Source: an uncultured Micrococcales bacterium
GTDB lineage: Bacteria; Actinomycetota; Actinomycetes; S36-B12; GCA-2699445
DNA length: 5,388 nt
NCBI GenBank assembly: GCA_903915555.1
Contig: CAIWTL010000343.1
Location: 1 to 5,388 of the forward strand
Reading direction: 5' to 3'
The position numbers and the translations under genes are program-made. Positions 1-5,388 of the stretch are shown piece after piece (the first letter of the stretch is position 1; each line of letters starts with the position of its first letter). The notes below the pieces were generated by a model. That model made no database searches and was not told where the DNA came from. It was given only the letters and a program-made list of their open reading frames with translations.

Positions 1-605
1 ACCCGCTGGTCCGGACACCGGACGGCCGCATCCTCGCCCTCGACGGCAAGGTGACGCTCGACAGCAATGCCGACTACCGGCACGCCTCGCACGCCGATCT
101 GGTCGACACCGCCGACACCGATCCCCTCGAACTGCGGGCCAAGGAGTTGGATCTCAACTACGTGAAACTCTCCGGCGAGGTGGGGATCATCGGCAATGGA
201 GCGGGTCTGGTCATGTCGACCCTCGACGTCGTGGCCTACGCCGGGGAGGAGTTCGGGGGCGTCAAGCCGGCGAACTTCCTCGACATCGGGGGAGGTGCCA
301 GCGCGCAGGTCATGGCCAACGGTCTCGACATCGTGCTGAACGACCCCGAGGTCAAGGCGGTCTTCGTCAACGTCTTCGGCGGGATCACCGCGTGCGACGC
401 GGTGGCCGACGGAATTGTCGGTGCGCTCGACCTCCTCGCGGAGAAGGGCGAGCCGGTCACCAAGCCGATCGTGTGCCGCATCGACGGCAACAACGCCGTC
501 GAGGGTCGCCGGATCCTCGATGAGGCGGAGCACGACGTCATCGAACTCGTCGAGACCATGGACGACGCCGCGCGCCGCGTGGCCCAGTTGGCAGCGGAAG
601 CCTGA
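1..605 (+). CDS. sucC: Succinyl-CoA synthetase (ADP-forming) beta subunit, 3' part
   Basis: The beta subunit binds nucleotide and, with SucD, interconverts succinyl-CoA and succinate while making ATP (or GTP) in the cytoplasmic TCA cycle. The reading frame is open from base 3, so the 5' end lies outside the window. The 200 codons present are about half of the usual ~390; the N-terminal ATP-grasp region is missing. The visible part starts with PLVRTPDG and ALDGKVTLD, the end of the ATP-grasp region. It continues with LNYVKLSGEVG and NGAGLVMSTLD, the glycine-rich LDIGGGA, VNVFGGITACD and CRIDGNNAVEG, all landmarks of the C-terminal CoA-ligase-type domain and in the order seen in E. coli SucC. 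The GTG at base 51 is an internal valine codon within conserved sequence, not a start. sucD follows 11 bases after the stop, as expected for a two-subunit operon. Identity is very secure; only the truncation by the window edge limits it. Confidence 0.96.
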   Translation, partial: PLVRTPDGRILALDGKVTLDSNADYRHASHADLVDTADTDPLELRAKELDLNYVKLSGEVGIIGNGAGLVMSTLDVVAYAGEEFGGVKPANFLDIGGGASAQVMANGLDIVLNDPEVKAVFVNVFGGITACDAVADGIVGALDLLAEKGEPVTKPIVCRIDGNNAVEGRRILDEAEHDVIELVETMDDAARRVAQLAAEA

Positions 606-609
606 GGAG
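604..609 (+). promoter_or_regulatory. Ribosome binding site of sucD
   Basis: GAGGAG lies 7 bases before the sucD ATG and overlaps the last two bases of the sucC stop codon. This fits ribosomes ending sucC and restarting on sucD, which would keep the two subunits near equal amounts. The coupling is inferred from the spacing. Confidence 0.75.
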
Positions 610-616
610 TCGAACA

Positions 617-1486
617 ATGTCCATCTTCCTGAACTCGGACAGCCGCCTGCTGGTGCAGGGGATGACGGGGTCCGAAGGCACGAAACACACCCGGCGCATG
701 GTTGCCAGCGGGGCCCAGGTCGTGGCGGGAGTCACCCCCGGCAAGGCCGGGCAGGAGGTCGACGGCATCCCGGTGTTCGACACCGTCGGTGACGCGATGG
801 AGGCCACCGGCGCCAACGTGTCGGTCGTCTTCGTGCCCCCCCGCTTCACCAAGGGCGCCGTCGAGGAAGCCGTCGATGCGGGGATGCCCCTCGTCGTGGT
901 CATCACCGAGGGCGTCCCCGTGATGGATACCGCGGCGTTCTTCCAGTACGCCCAGAACTCCGGCACCACCCGCATCATCGGGCCCAACTGCCCGGGCATC
1001 ATCTCGCCCGGACAGAGCAACGCCGGGATCATCCCCGCCGACATCACCAAGGCCGGGCGGATCGGCCTGGTCAGCAAGTCGGGCACCCTGACCTACCAGA
1101 TGATGTACGAGCTGCGGGACATCGGTTTCTCGACATGCGTGGGTATCGGAGGGGACCCGATCATCGGGACGACCCACATCGACTGCCTGGCCGCGTTCGA
1201 GGACGATCCCGAGACCGAGGCGATCGTCATGATCGGCGAGATCGGCGGCGACGCCGAGGAGCGTGCGGCGGCCTTCATCAAGGACAACGTCACCAAGCCG
1301 GTGGTCGGGTACGTCGCCGGGTTCACCGCCCCCGAGGGCAAGACCATGGGTCACGCCGGGGCGATCGTGTCCGGTTCGGCGGGCACCGCGGCCGCCAAGC
1401 AGGAGGCCCTCGAGGCAGTCGGGGTCAAGGTGGGCAAGACGCCTAGCGAGACCGCCGAACTCATGCGCCAGATCATGACTTCCTGA
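617..1486 (+). CDS. sucD: Succinyl-CoA synthetase (ADP-forming) alpha subunit
   Basis: The alpha subunit binds CoA and carries the phosphohistidine that passes phosphate between succinyl phosphate and the nucleotide held by SucC. The protein has 289 residues, the same as E. coli SucD as I recall it. The N-terminal CoA-binding Rossmann domain shows VQGMTGSEGT (residues 13–22) and GGVTPGK-like AGVTPGK (37–43). ITEGVP (96–101) and IGPNCPGIISPG (121–132) follow, then SKSGTLTY (153–160) and CVGIGGDPIIGT (174–185). The ligase domain has MIGEIGGDAEE (205–215) and TKPVVGYVAG. The active-site loop GKTMGHAGAI places the phosphorylated histidine at residue 246, the E. coli number. The ATG start is supported by the upstream GAGGAG and by alignment of the first residues (MSIFLNSDSR). 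It forms an operon with sucC. Nothing in the sequence looks impaired. Confidence 0.98.
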   Translation: MSIFLNSDSRLLVQGMTGSEGTKHTRRMVASGAQVVAGVTPGKAGQEVDGIPVFDTVGDAMEATGANVSVVFVPPRFTKGAVEEAVDAGMPLVVVITEGVPVMDTAAFFQYAQNSGTTRIIGPNCPGIISPGQSNAGIIPADITKAGRIGLVSKSGTLTYQMMYELRDIGFSTCVGIGGDPIIGTTHIDCLAAFEDDPETEAIVMIGEIGGDAEERAAAFIKDNVTKPVVGYVAGFTAPEGKTMGHAGAIVSGSAGTAAAKQEALEAVGVKVGKTPSETAELMRQIMTS

Positions 1487-1531
1487 GCAGACTCGCGCTT
1501 CCGCCTGACCGGGACGTGGCCGTCGGGATGA

Positions 1532-1537
1532 CACCAT
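1532..1537 (+). promoter_or_regulatory. Possible -10 element for the perM-like gene
   Basis: The 58 bases between sucD and the next gene hold no clear ribosome binding site near the GTG at 1545. CACCAT ends 7 bases before that GTG, the geometry expected for a leaderless transcript in mycobacteria-like organisms. It matches the TANNNT consensus at only two of the three fixed positions, so this is a weak candidate. The gene may instead be read through from sucCD. No convincing terminator hairpin is visible in the gap. Confidence 0.25.
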
Positions 1538-1544
1538 CGGTCGT

Positions 1545-3188
1545 GTGTGGCGGGTGCTGGTGAGACGAGACGGGACGCAGGACACCTCTGGGGAGGACCT
1601 CGACGATCCCGCTCTCGGCGGCTCCCCGCCTGAGGCGGCCGAAGATGCTGCAGCCGCCGCGGCCGACCCCTCGCTCGATATCGATGAGGCGCCCACAGCC
1701 GTCGGAGGCGCGGAAGACGCCGACGACCTCCTTCCCTCCGACGACCTCGTCCTCTCCGACGACCTCGTCGCCTCCGACGAGCCCGCCTCCGACGAGCCCG
1801 CCTCCGACGAGCCCGCCTCCGACGAGCCCGTCCCAGTCGCGGACGTCGCGAGGGACGGCTCACCGGAGGGCGGCGACGGTCCCGCCCGCGCACAGGGCTG
1901 GCGCGGGATCATCCCCGAGGGCTTCACCGTCGGGATCCCCGGCCCCCGGCGTCCCGACCGGGACGCGGTCCGCCGGGCACTGCGCTTCAGCGGCCGACTC
2001 CTGACCCTCTCGCCCCGGACCCCGACGATGCCTGCCTGGGTGGCGGTGCTCGCGGCCGTCGGCTGGACTGTGGGCGTCGGCCTGCTGATGGCGACAGTGC
2101 TCACCGTCGTAGCCGGTGCGGCCGAGCCCGATGCGCGGCTGTCCACCCTCGTGTGGCTCGTGGCCCACCACGCGCCGCTGGCCACCGACGTCGGCAGTGT
2201 CAGCCTGCTGCCGCTGGGCCTCCTCGTGATCACGGTGCTGCCGTTGCGCCGGGCGGGTCGCTTCCTCGGCGCACAGACGCAGCGACCGGACCGCCTCCGG
2301 TCCGTGGCGGTGGGAGCAGTCGTCGCCTACTCGGGCACCGCCGGTGTCCTCGCCTTCCTGTCCGGAACGACCCTCCCGGCGGCGCCCGTGCTGCCCGCCG
2401 TGCTGTGGAGCGGGGCGATCGCGGTGGGTGCCGGCTGGTGGGGGGTCGTGCGACAGCGTCGTGGGCGTCTGCCCGTGCCCGCCTTCGCGGTGGCGGTCGG
2501 GGTGGCCGTCGCCGTCCCCCTCGCCGCGGGTGCCACCCTCACCGTCGTGACACTCCTCCTCGACGTCGGGGACATCGTGGGGCGCCAGAGCGAACTGGCC
2601 ACGTCGGCCCTCGACCAGTGGGGGTTGACGCTGCTCCAGGTGGGCTACCTGCCCAACCTGGTGGTGTGGGGAGCGGCGTTCGTCATCGGCTCGGGATTCA
2701 CTCTCGGGGCCGACCACCGGCTCTCCCCGTTCGCGTCGGGCGACGCCGTGCTTCCCGACCTCCCGATCCTCGCGTCCGTGCCGACGCAGACCCCCTCATG
2801 GAGTGCTGCCCTCCCCATCCTGGTCGCCCTGGGTGGGGTGCTGGGGGCCCTCGCCTTCGCCCGCCGCGTGCCGGAGCACAGGTTGCGGCGCAGGATCTCG
2901 CGTGCGCTCATCCTCGCTGTGGCATCGGGGGCGACGTGGTGGGTCCTGTCGCTGCTGGCGGGTGGTTCGCTGGGTGGCGGGCGTCTCGAGTCGGTGGGAC
3001 CGGCAGCCGGGACCGTCCTCCTCGCCACTGTGCTCACCGGGGCCGGGACGCTGCTGTGGGCGCTCCTGCCGACCCTGGCCTCGGACGCGAGGCCAGTGGC
3101 CATCGATCTGCGCCAGCGCGTGTCGTCGGCCGCCGTCGCGGCCAAGGAGGCGACGGAGTCGCGGATCCCCTCCGGGCGCAAGGGCTGA
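1545..3188 (+). CDS. perM: DUF6350 / PerM-like polytopic membrane protein
   Basis: The family member in M. tuberculosis (Rv0955, PerM) is an inner-membrane protein linked to cell division and persistence; elsewhere the family is mostly uncharacterised. Two things support the assignment: its place between sucD and purN, and the motif YLPNLVVWGAAFVIGSGFTLG-like stretch at residues 368–388, which resembles the DUF6350 signature. Residues 1–160 are a hydrophilic, acidic, low-complexity tail containing SDDLV and SDEPA repeats (65–95) and then a basic patch (RRPDRDAVRR, 135–144). Hydrophobic segments lie near 163–191, 217–234, 253–274, 280–302, 311–340, 360–387, 419–439, 452–472 and 487–511. There are no cysteines and no cleavable signal peptide. 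The C-terminal tail is short and charged. The GTG at 1545 is the first start in the frame; nearby GTGs at 1554 and 1560 or the ATG for Met162 are alternatives, the last giving just the membrane core. At 547 residues it is longer than I expect for the family because of the tail. Its biochemical role here is not shown. Confidence 0.78.
   Translation: MWRVLVRRDGTQDTSGEDLDDPALGGSPPEAAEDAAAAAADPSLDIDEAPTAVGGAEDADDLLPSDDLVLSDDLVASDEPASDEPASDEPASDEPVPVADVARDGSPEGGDGPARAQGWRGIIPEGFTVGIPGPRRPDRDAVRRALRFSGRLLTLSPRTPTMPAWVAVLAAVGWTVGVGLLMATVLTVVAGAAEPDARLSTLVWLVAHHAPLATDVGSVSLLPLGLLVITVLPLRRAGRFLGAQTQRPDRLRSVAVGAVVAYSGTAGVLAFLSGTTLPAAPVLPAVLWSGAIAVGAGWWGVVRQRRGRLPVPAFAVAVGVAVAVPLAAGATLTVVTLLLDVGDIVGRQSELATSALDQWGLTLLQVGYLPNLVVWGAAFVIGSGFTLGADHRLSPFASGDAVLPDLPILASVPTQTPSWSAALPILVALGGVLGALAFARRVPEHRLRRRISRALILAVASGATWWVLSLLAGGSLGGGRLESVGPAAGTVLLATVLTGAGTLLWALLPTLASDARPVAIDLRQRVSSAAVAAKEATESRIPSGRKG
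1771..1830 (+). repeat. Four perfect 15-bp tandem repeats inside perM-like gene
   Basis: The unit CCTCCGACGAGCCCG occurs four times without a mismatch (1771, 1786, 1801, 1816). Each unit is five codons, giving (A)SDEP repeats at residues 76–95, so gain or loss of a unit would keep the frame. Directly upstream are two related SDDLV units spaced six residues apart. The array makes a flexible, highly acidic spacer before the first membrane segment. Confidence 0.95.
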
Positions 3189-3221
3189 CGACGCGGTGGA
3201 TCCCGGTCGGCCGGTCGCCCC

Positions 3222-3227
3222 TAGGAT
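3222..3227 (+). promoter_or_regulatory. -10 element for leaderless purN transcript
   Basis: TAGGAT fits the actinobacterial TANNNT -10 consensus and sits 6 bases before the purN GTG, so transcription would begin at or next to the start codon. The purine-rich bases between them abut the GTG and are too close to act as a normal ribosome binding site, which supports leaderless translation. No good -35 hexamer is visible at 16–19 bases upstream, which is common for this promoter class. The site would allow purNH to be expressed apart from the upstream genes. Confidence 0.6.
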
Positions 3228-3233
3228 GGGGGA

Positions 3234-3842
3234 GTGAACCGAGTCCCCGTCGTTGCTCTCGCCTCGGGGACCGGCACCATCTTCCAGGCGCTCCTCGACG
3301 CGGCCTTCGAGACGGACTATCCGGCCGATGTGGTCGCTCTGCTGACCGACAAGCCCGGGTCGGGTGCGGCCCGCCGGGCACGTGGCGCGGGAGTCCCCGT
3401 CCATGTGGTCGACCCGACGGAGTTCTCCGACCGCGCGGCCTGGGACGCCGCGCTGACGGCGGCCGCACAGACCTACGCCCCGGAGTGGCTCATCTCGGTG
3501 GGGTTCATGCGCATCCTCGGACCGACGTTCCTCGATGCCTTCCCACAGCGCATCCTCAACACCCACCCGTCGCTGCTGCCGTCCTTCCCGGGCAAGCAGG
3601 CGGTCTCCGACGCGCTGGCCTACGGAGTGACCGTGACCGGCTGCACGCTGCACGTCGTCGACTCGGGGGTGGACACCGGTCCGGTCGTCGCCCAACGGGT
3701 CGTCGAGGTCATGCCCGGCGACACCGACGCGGTGCTGCACGACCGCATCAAGACAGTCGAACGCCAACTGGTCGTCGAGGTCCTCGACCGCGTGGCGACC
3801 AACGGTCTCATCATCACCGGTAGGAAGGCCCACATCCCGTGA
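3234..3842 (+). CDS. purN: Phosphoribosylglycinamide formyltransferase 1 (GART)
   Basis: PurN transfers the formyl group of 10-formyltetrahydrofolate to GAR, the third step of purine synthesis in the cytoplasm. The protein has 202 residues, close to the family norm of about 200–215. The phosphate-binding glycine loop is SGTGT at residues 11–15. The folate and catalytic region has FMRIL at 91–95, then ILNTHPSLLPSFPG at 107–120 with the catalytic Asn109 and His111. HVVDSGVDTGPV (140–151) carries the catalytic Asp147. These match Asn106, His108 and Asp144 of the E. coli enzyme. The GTG start places the first beta strand (VPVVALASG) exactly as in homologues, and a -10 element lies just upstream. 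The stop overlaps the purH start by four bases (GTGA), so the two genes are almost certainly co-translated. The core domain looks intact. Confidence 0.97.
   Translation: MNRVPVVALASGTGTIFQALLDAAFETDYPADVVALLTDKPGSGAARRARGAGVPVHVVDPTEFSDRAAWDAALTAAAQTYAPEWLISVGFMRILGPTFLDAFPQRILNTHPSLLPSFPGKQAVSDALAYGVTVTGCTLHVVDSGVDTGPVVAQRVVEVMPGDTDAVLHDRIKTVERQLVVEVLDRVATNGLIITGRKAHIP
3822..3828 (+). promoter_or_regulatory. Ribosome binding site of purH
   Basis: AGGAAGG lies within the last codons of purN, 10 bases before the purH GTG. Together with the GTGA stop/start overlap it supports GTG at 3839 as the true start and translational coupling of purH to purN. Confidence 0.65.
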
Positions 3843-5272
3843 CCCAGACACCCGTCGTCCGCGCTCTCATCTCCACGTACGACAAGACTGGCCTACCGGA
3901 ACTCGCCCGGGGCCTCCACGCCGCCGGTGTCACCATCGTCTCGACGGGGTCCACCGCCGCTGTCATCGCCGAGGCCGGGGTCCCCGTCACACAGGTGGCG
4001 GCCGTCACCGGGTTCCCGGAGTGCCTCGATGGACGGGTCAAGACGCTGCACCCGTCCATCCACGCGGGTCTCCTGGCCGATCTGCGCAACCCCGACCACG
4101 CCGAGCAGTTGGCGGATCTGGGCATCGACGCCTTCCAGCTCGTCGTCGTCAACCTCTACCCGTTCACCCAGACCGTGGCGTCCGGCGCGGATGCCGAGGA
4201 GTGCATCGAGCAGATCGACATCGGTGGCCCCGCGATGGTGCGGGCATCGGCGAAGAACAACGCCAACGTCGCGGTGGTGGTCGATCCGGACGACTACGAC
4301 ACGGTGCTGTCCGCCGTCTCGGCGGGCGGGTTCGACCAGCCACAGCGGCTCCGGCTCGCGGCCAAGGCGTTCGCCCACACCGCCTCCTACGACATCGCCG
4401 TCGCATCGTGGATGGGAAGCGTCCTCGCCCCGGACGACTCGGGCTTCCCGGCGTGGCTCGGGGCCTCGTGGCAGCGTGCCGAGGTCCTGCGGTACGGCGA
4501 GAATCCCCACCAGCCCGCGGCGCTGTACCGCGGTCAACCGGGCGGGGGACTCGCCGGGGCCGAGCAGTTGCAGGGCAAGCAGATGTCGTACAACAACTTC
4601 GTCGACTCCGACGCCGCCCTACGAGCGGCCTACGACCACGCGACGCCGTGCGTGGCCATCATCAAGCATGCCAACCCCTGCGGGATCGCCGTCGGGGACG
4701 ACATCGCCGACGCCTACACCAAGGCTCTGGCGACCGACCCGGTGTCCGCCTTCGGGGGAGTCGTCGCCGCCAACCGGGAGGTCACCCGCGAGATGGCGGA
4801 GTCGATGGCCGACATCTTCACCGAATGCCTCATCGCGCCGCAGATCAGCGATGATGCCCGTGGACTGCTCGCAGGGAAGAAGAACCTGCGCATCCTGGTG
4901 GTGGACCGCGACTTCTACGAGCCCCGCGCGGAGTTCCGGGCCATCACCGGTGGCCTGCTCCTGCAGCACACCGACGCCCTCGACGCCGCCGGCGACGATC
5001 CCGACAACTGGACCCTTGCGTGCGGGGAGCCTGCGGACGCAGCCACGCTGGCGGACCTCGCCTTCGCCTGGCGGGCGTGCCGTTCGGTCAAGAGCAACGC
5101 CATCCTGTTGGCGCGCGACGGGGCCGCGGTCGGAGTGGGTATGGGCCAGGTGAACCGTGTCGATTCGGCCAGACTCGCGGTGGCCCGAGCCGGGGATCGC
5201 GCGGCGGGTTCCGTCGCGGCGTCGGATGCGTTCTTCCCCTTCCCGGACGGGCTGCAGGCTGCACCGCACTGA
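3839..5272 (+). CDS. purH: AICAR transformylase / IMP cyclohydrolase, C-terminus lost
   Basis: PurH catalyses the last two steps to IMP: formylation of AICAR with 10-formyltetrahydrofolate, then ring closure. The N-terminal cyclohydrolase domain (about 1–195) is intact: ISTYDKTGL (11–19), STGSTA (35–40), GRVKTLHPSIHAGLL (65–79) and IDIGGPAMVRASAKN (126–140). The transformylase domain has RYGENPHQ (218–225), GKQMSYNN (246–253) and IIKHANPCG (274–282), with the catalytic Lys276–His277 pair. It continues with FGGVVAANREV (305–315), VKSNAI (417–422), GMGQVNRVDSA (434–444) and ASDAFFPFPDGLQ (461–473). Family similarity then ends at once: four unrelated residues (AAPH) and a stop. Full-length relatives have about 515–525 residues; this one has 477. 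The expected tail, with an AGV…QPGGS-RD segment and a terminal histidine-rich RHF-type end, is absent from every frame downstream. By analogy with human ATIC, the lost tail helps bind AICAR, so transformylase activity is probably lost while cyclohydrolase could remain. The start is the GTG overlapping the purN stop. Confidence 0.93.
   Translation: MTQTPVVRALISTYDKTGLPELARGLHAAGVTIVSTGSTAAVIAEAGVPVTQVAAVTGFPECLDGRVKTLHPSIHAGLLADLRNPDHAEQLADLGIDAFQLVVVNLYPFTQTVASGADAEECIEQIDIGGPAMVRASAKNNANVAVVVDPDDYDTVLSAVSAGGFDQPQRLRLAAKAFAHTASYDIAVASWMGSVLAPDDSGFPAWLGASWQRAEVLRYGENPHQPAALYRGQPGGGLAGAEQLQGKQMSYNNFVDSDAALRAAYDHATPCVAIIKHANPCGIAVGDDIADAYTKALATDPVSAFGGVVAANREVTREMAESMADIFTECLIAPQISDDARGLLAGKKNLRILVVDRDFYEPRAEFRAITGGLLLQHTDALDAAGDDPDNWTLACGEPADAATLADLAFAWRACRSVKSNAILLARDGAAVGVGMGQVNRVDSARLAVARAGDRAAGSVAASDAFFPFPDGLQAAPH
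5250..5263 (+). repeat. 7-bp tandem duplication at the purH break
   Basis: GGCTGCA occurs twice back to back (5250–5256 and 5257–5263). The first copy encodes the conserved GLQ end of purH similarity; the second lies in the unrelated sequence. It may be a scar or microhomology at a junction, or chance in GC-rich DNA. Confidence 0.5.
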
Positions 5273-5388
5273 CCACCGACGGAATGGCCGACCTCGCCCA
5301 TCGAGGGGGCTGGGCCGCTGGCTCTCAGCATCACGAGGACGTGCACACATTCAACCGTCGTCGACAGCTCAAGTTCCTGTGCGAGCAG
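5258..5388. other. Non-purH sequence replacing the purH 3' end
   Basis: These 131 bases do not encode the missing purH tail in any of the three forward frames. One forward frame is open through the region to the window edge; from the ATG at 5284 it gives 35 residues, containing HTFNRRRQLKF near its end, with no ribosome binding site I would trust. A reverse-strand frame is also open throughout. I recognise neither product. GC content is about 70% over 5281–5340 and about 56% over 5341–5388, lower than the genes to the left. No terminal inverted repeat can be defined with only one edge visible. It could be the edge of an insertion sequence or other mobile DNA, a rearranged chromosomal segment, or a chimeric contig end. 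Confidence 0.6.

Noticed and set aside
1509..1529. Hairpin terminator after sucD around GGGACGTGGCCGTCGGG
   Set aside because: Only a four-base GACG/CGTC stem forms and there is no T tract; too weak to call.
1771..1830. The tandem array as a CRISPR or regulatory iteron array
   Set aside because: Units are contiguous with no spacers, exactly five codons long and in frame inside a membrane-protein gene, so a coding repeat explains them.
236..2233. A 665-codon open frame on the - strand, with its own repetitive segment
   Set aside because: It lies opposite sucC, sucD and the PerM-like gene, all well supported. Long antisense frames are expected in GC-rich codon-biased genes, its repeat is just the complement of the SDEPA array, and no family motif is visible.
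2153..3823. A 556-codon + strand frame across the PerM-like gene and purN
   Set aside because: It is Arg/Gly/Pro-rich out-of-frame translation over two genes with clear motifs in other frames; typical GC-rich shadow.
3927..5153. A 408-codon + strand frame inside purH
   Set aside because: Ser/Arg/Pro-rich composition and complete overlap with conserved purH motifs mark it as a shadow frame.
5307..5334. Hairpins near the right end (GCTG…CAGC and GAGGGG…GGCTCTC)
   Set aside because: Stems of four to five pairs including a wobble are expected by chance in GC-rich DNA and have no T tract or repeat partner.
5258..5388. A simple frameshift explaining the short purH
   Set aside because: Translating the three forward frames past 5258 gives no AGV…QPGGS-RD or terminal tail sequence, so single-base indels cannot restore the protein.
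5378..5388. GTGCG near the window end as a group II intron 5' boundary
   Set aside because: A five-base match is uninformative and it lies 120 bases past the purH break, where an intron boundary would be expected.

Overview
This is a GC-rich, gene-dense stretch with all genes on the + strand. It looks like a chromosomal core region of an actinobacterium of the order Mycobacteriales. The order sucC–sucD–DUF6350/PerM membrane protein–purN–purH matches the neighbourhood around Rv0951–Rv0957 of Mycobacterium tuberculosis as I remember it, but without the genes that lie there between sucD and perM (Rv0953c, Rv0954). The genus cannot be fixed by eye. GTG starts, strong G/C at third codon positions and a TANNNT-type promoter directly against a GTG start all fit this group.

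Layout. Bases 1–605 hold the last 200 codons of sucC (succinyl-CoA synthetase beta subunit), cut by the window edge. sucD (alpha subunit) follows after 11 bases and is complete, with its phosphorylated histidine at residue 246. After a 58-base gap comes a 547-residue polytopic membrane protein with a long acidic N-terminal tail that carries a perfect 4 x 15-bp tandem repeat. I identify it as the DUF6350/PerM family. A 45-base gap holds a convincing leaderless-type promoter for purN. purN (GAR formyltransferase) overlaps purH (AICAR transformylase / IMP cyclohydrolase) by four bases.

Functionally there are two pathway units. SucCD carries out the substrate-level phosphorylation step of the TCA cycle. 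PurN and PurH carry out the two 10-formyl-tetrahydrofolate-dependent transfers of purine synthesis, with PurH also closing the ring to IMP. The PerM-like protein between them is a membrane protein tied to cell division in mycobacteria.

The main anomaly is at the right end. purH matches its family up to the conserved ASDAFFPFPDGLQ, then departs abruptly near base 5258 and stops after four unrelated residues. The roughly 43 C-terminal residues expected are not encoded in any frame of the remaining sequence. The last ~130 bases are therefore foreign to purH, for example the edge of an insertion, a rearrangement or an assembly join. I could not recognise them. I see no CRISPR array, RNA gene, recognisable transposase or new multi-gene system.
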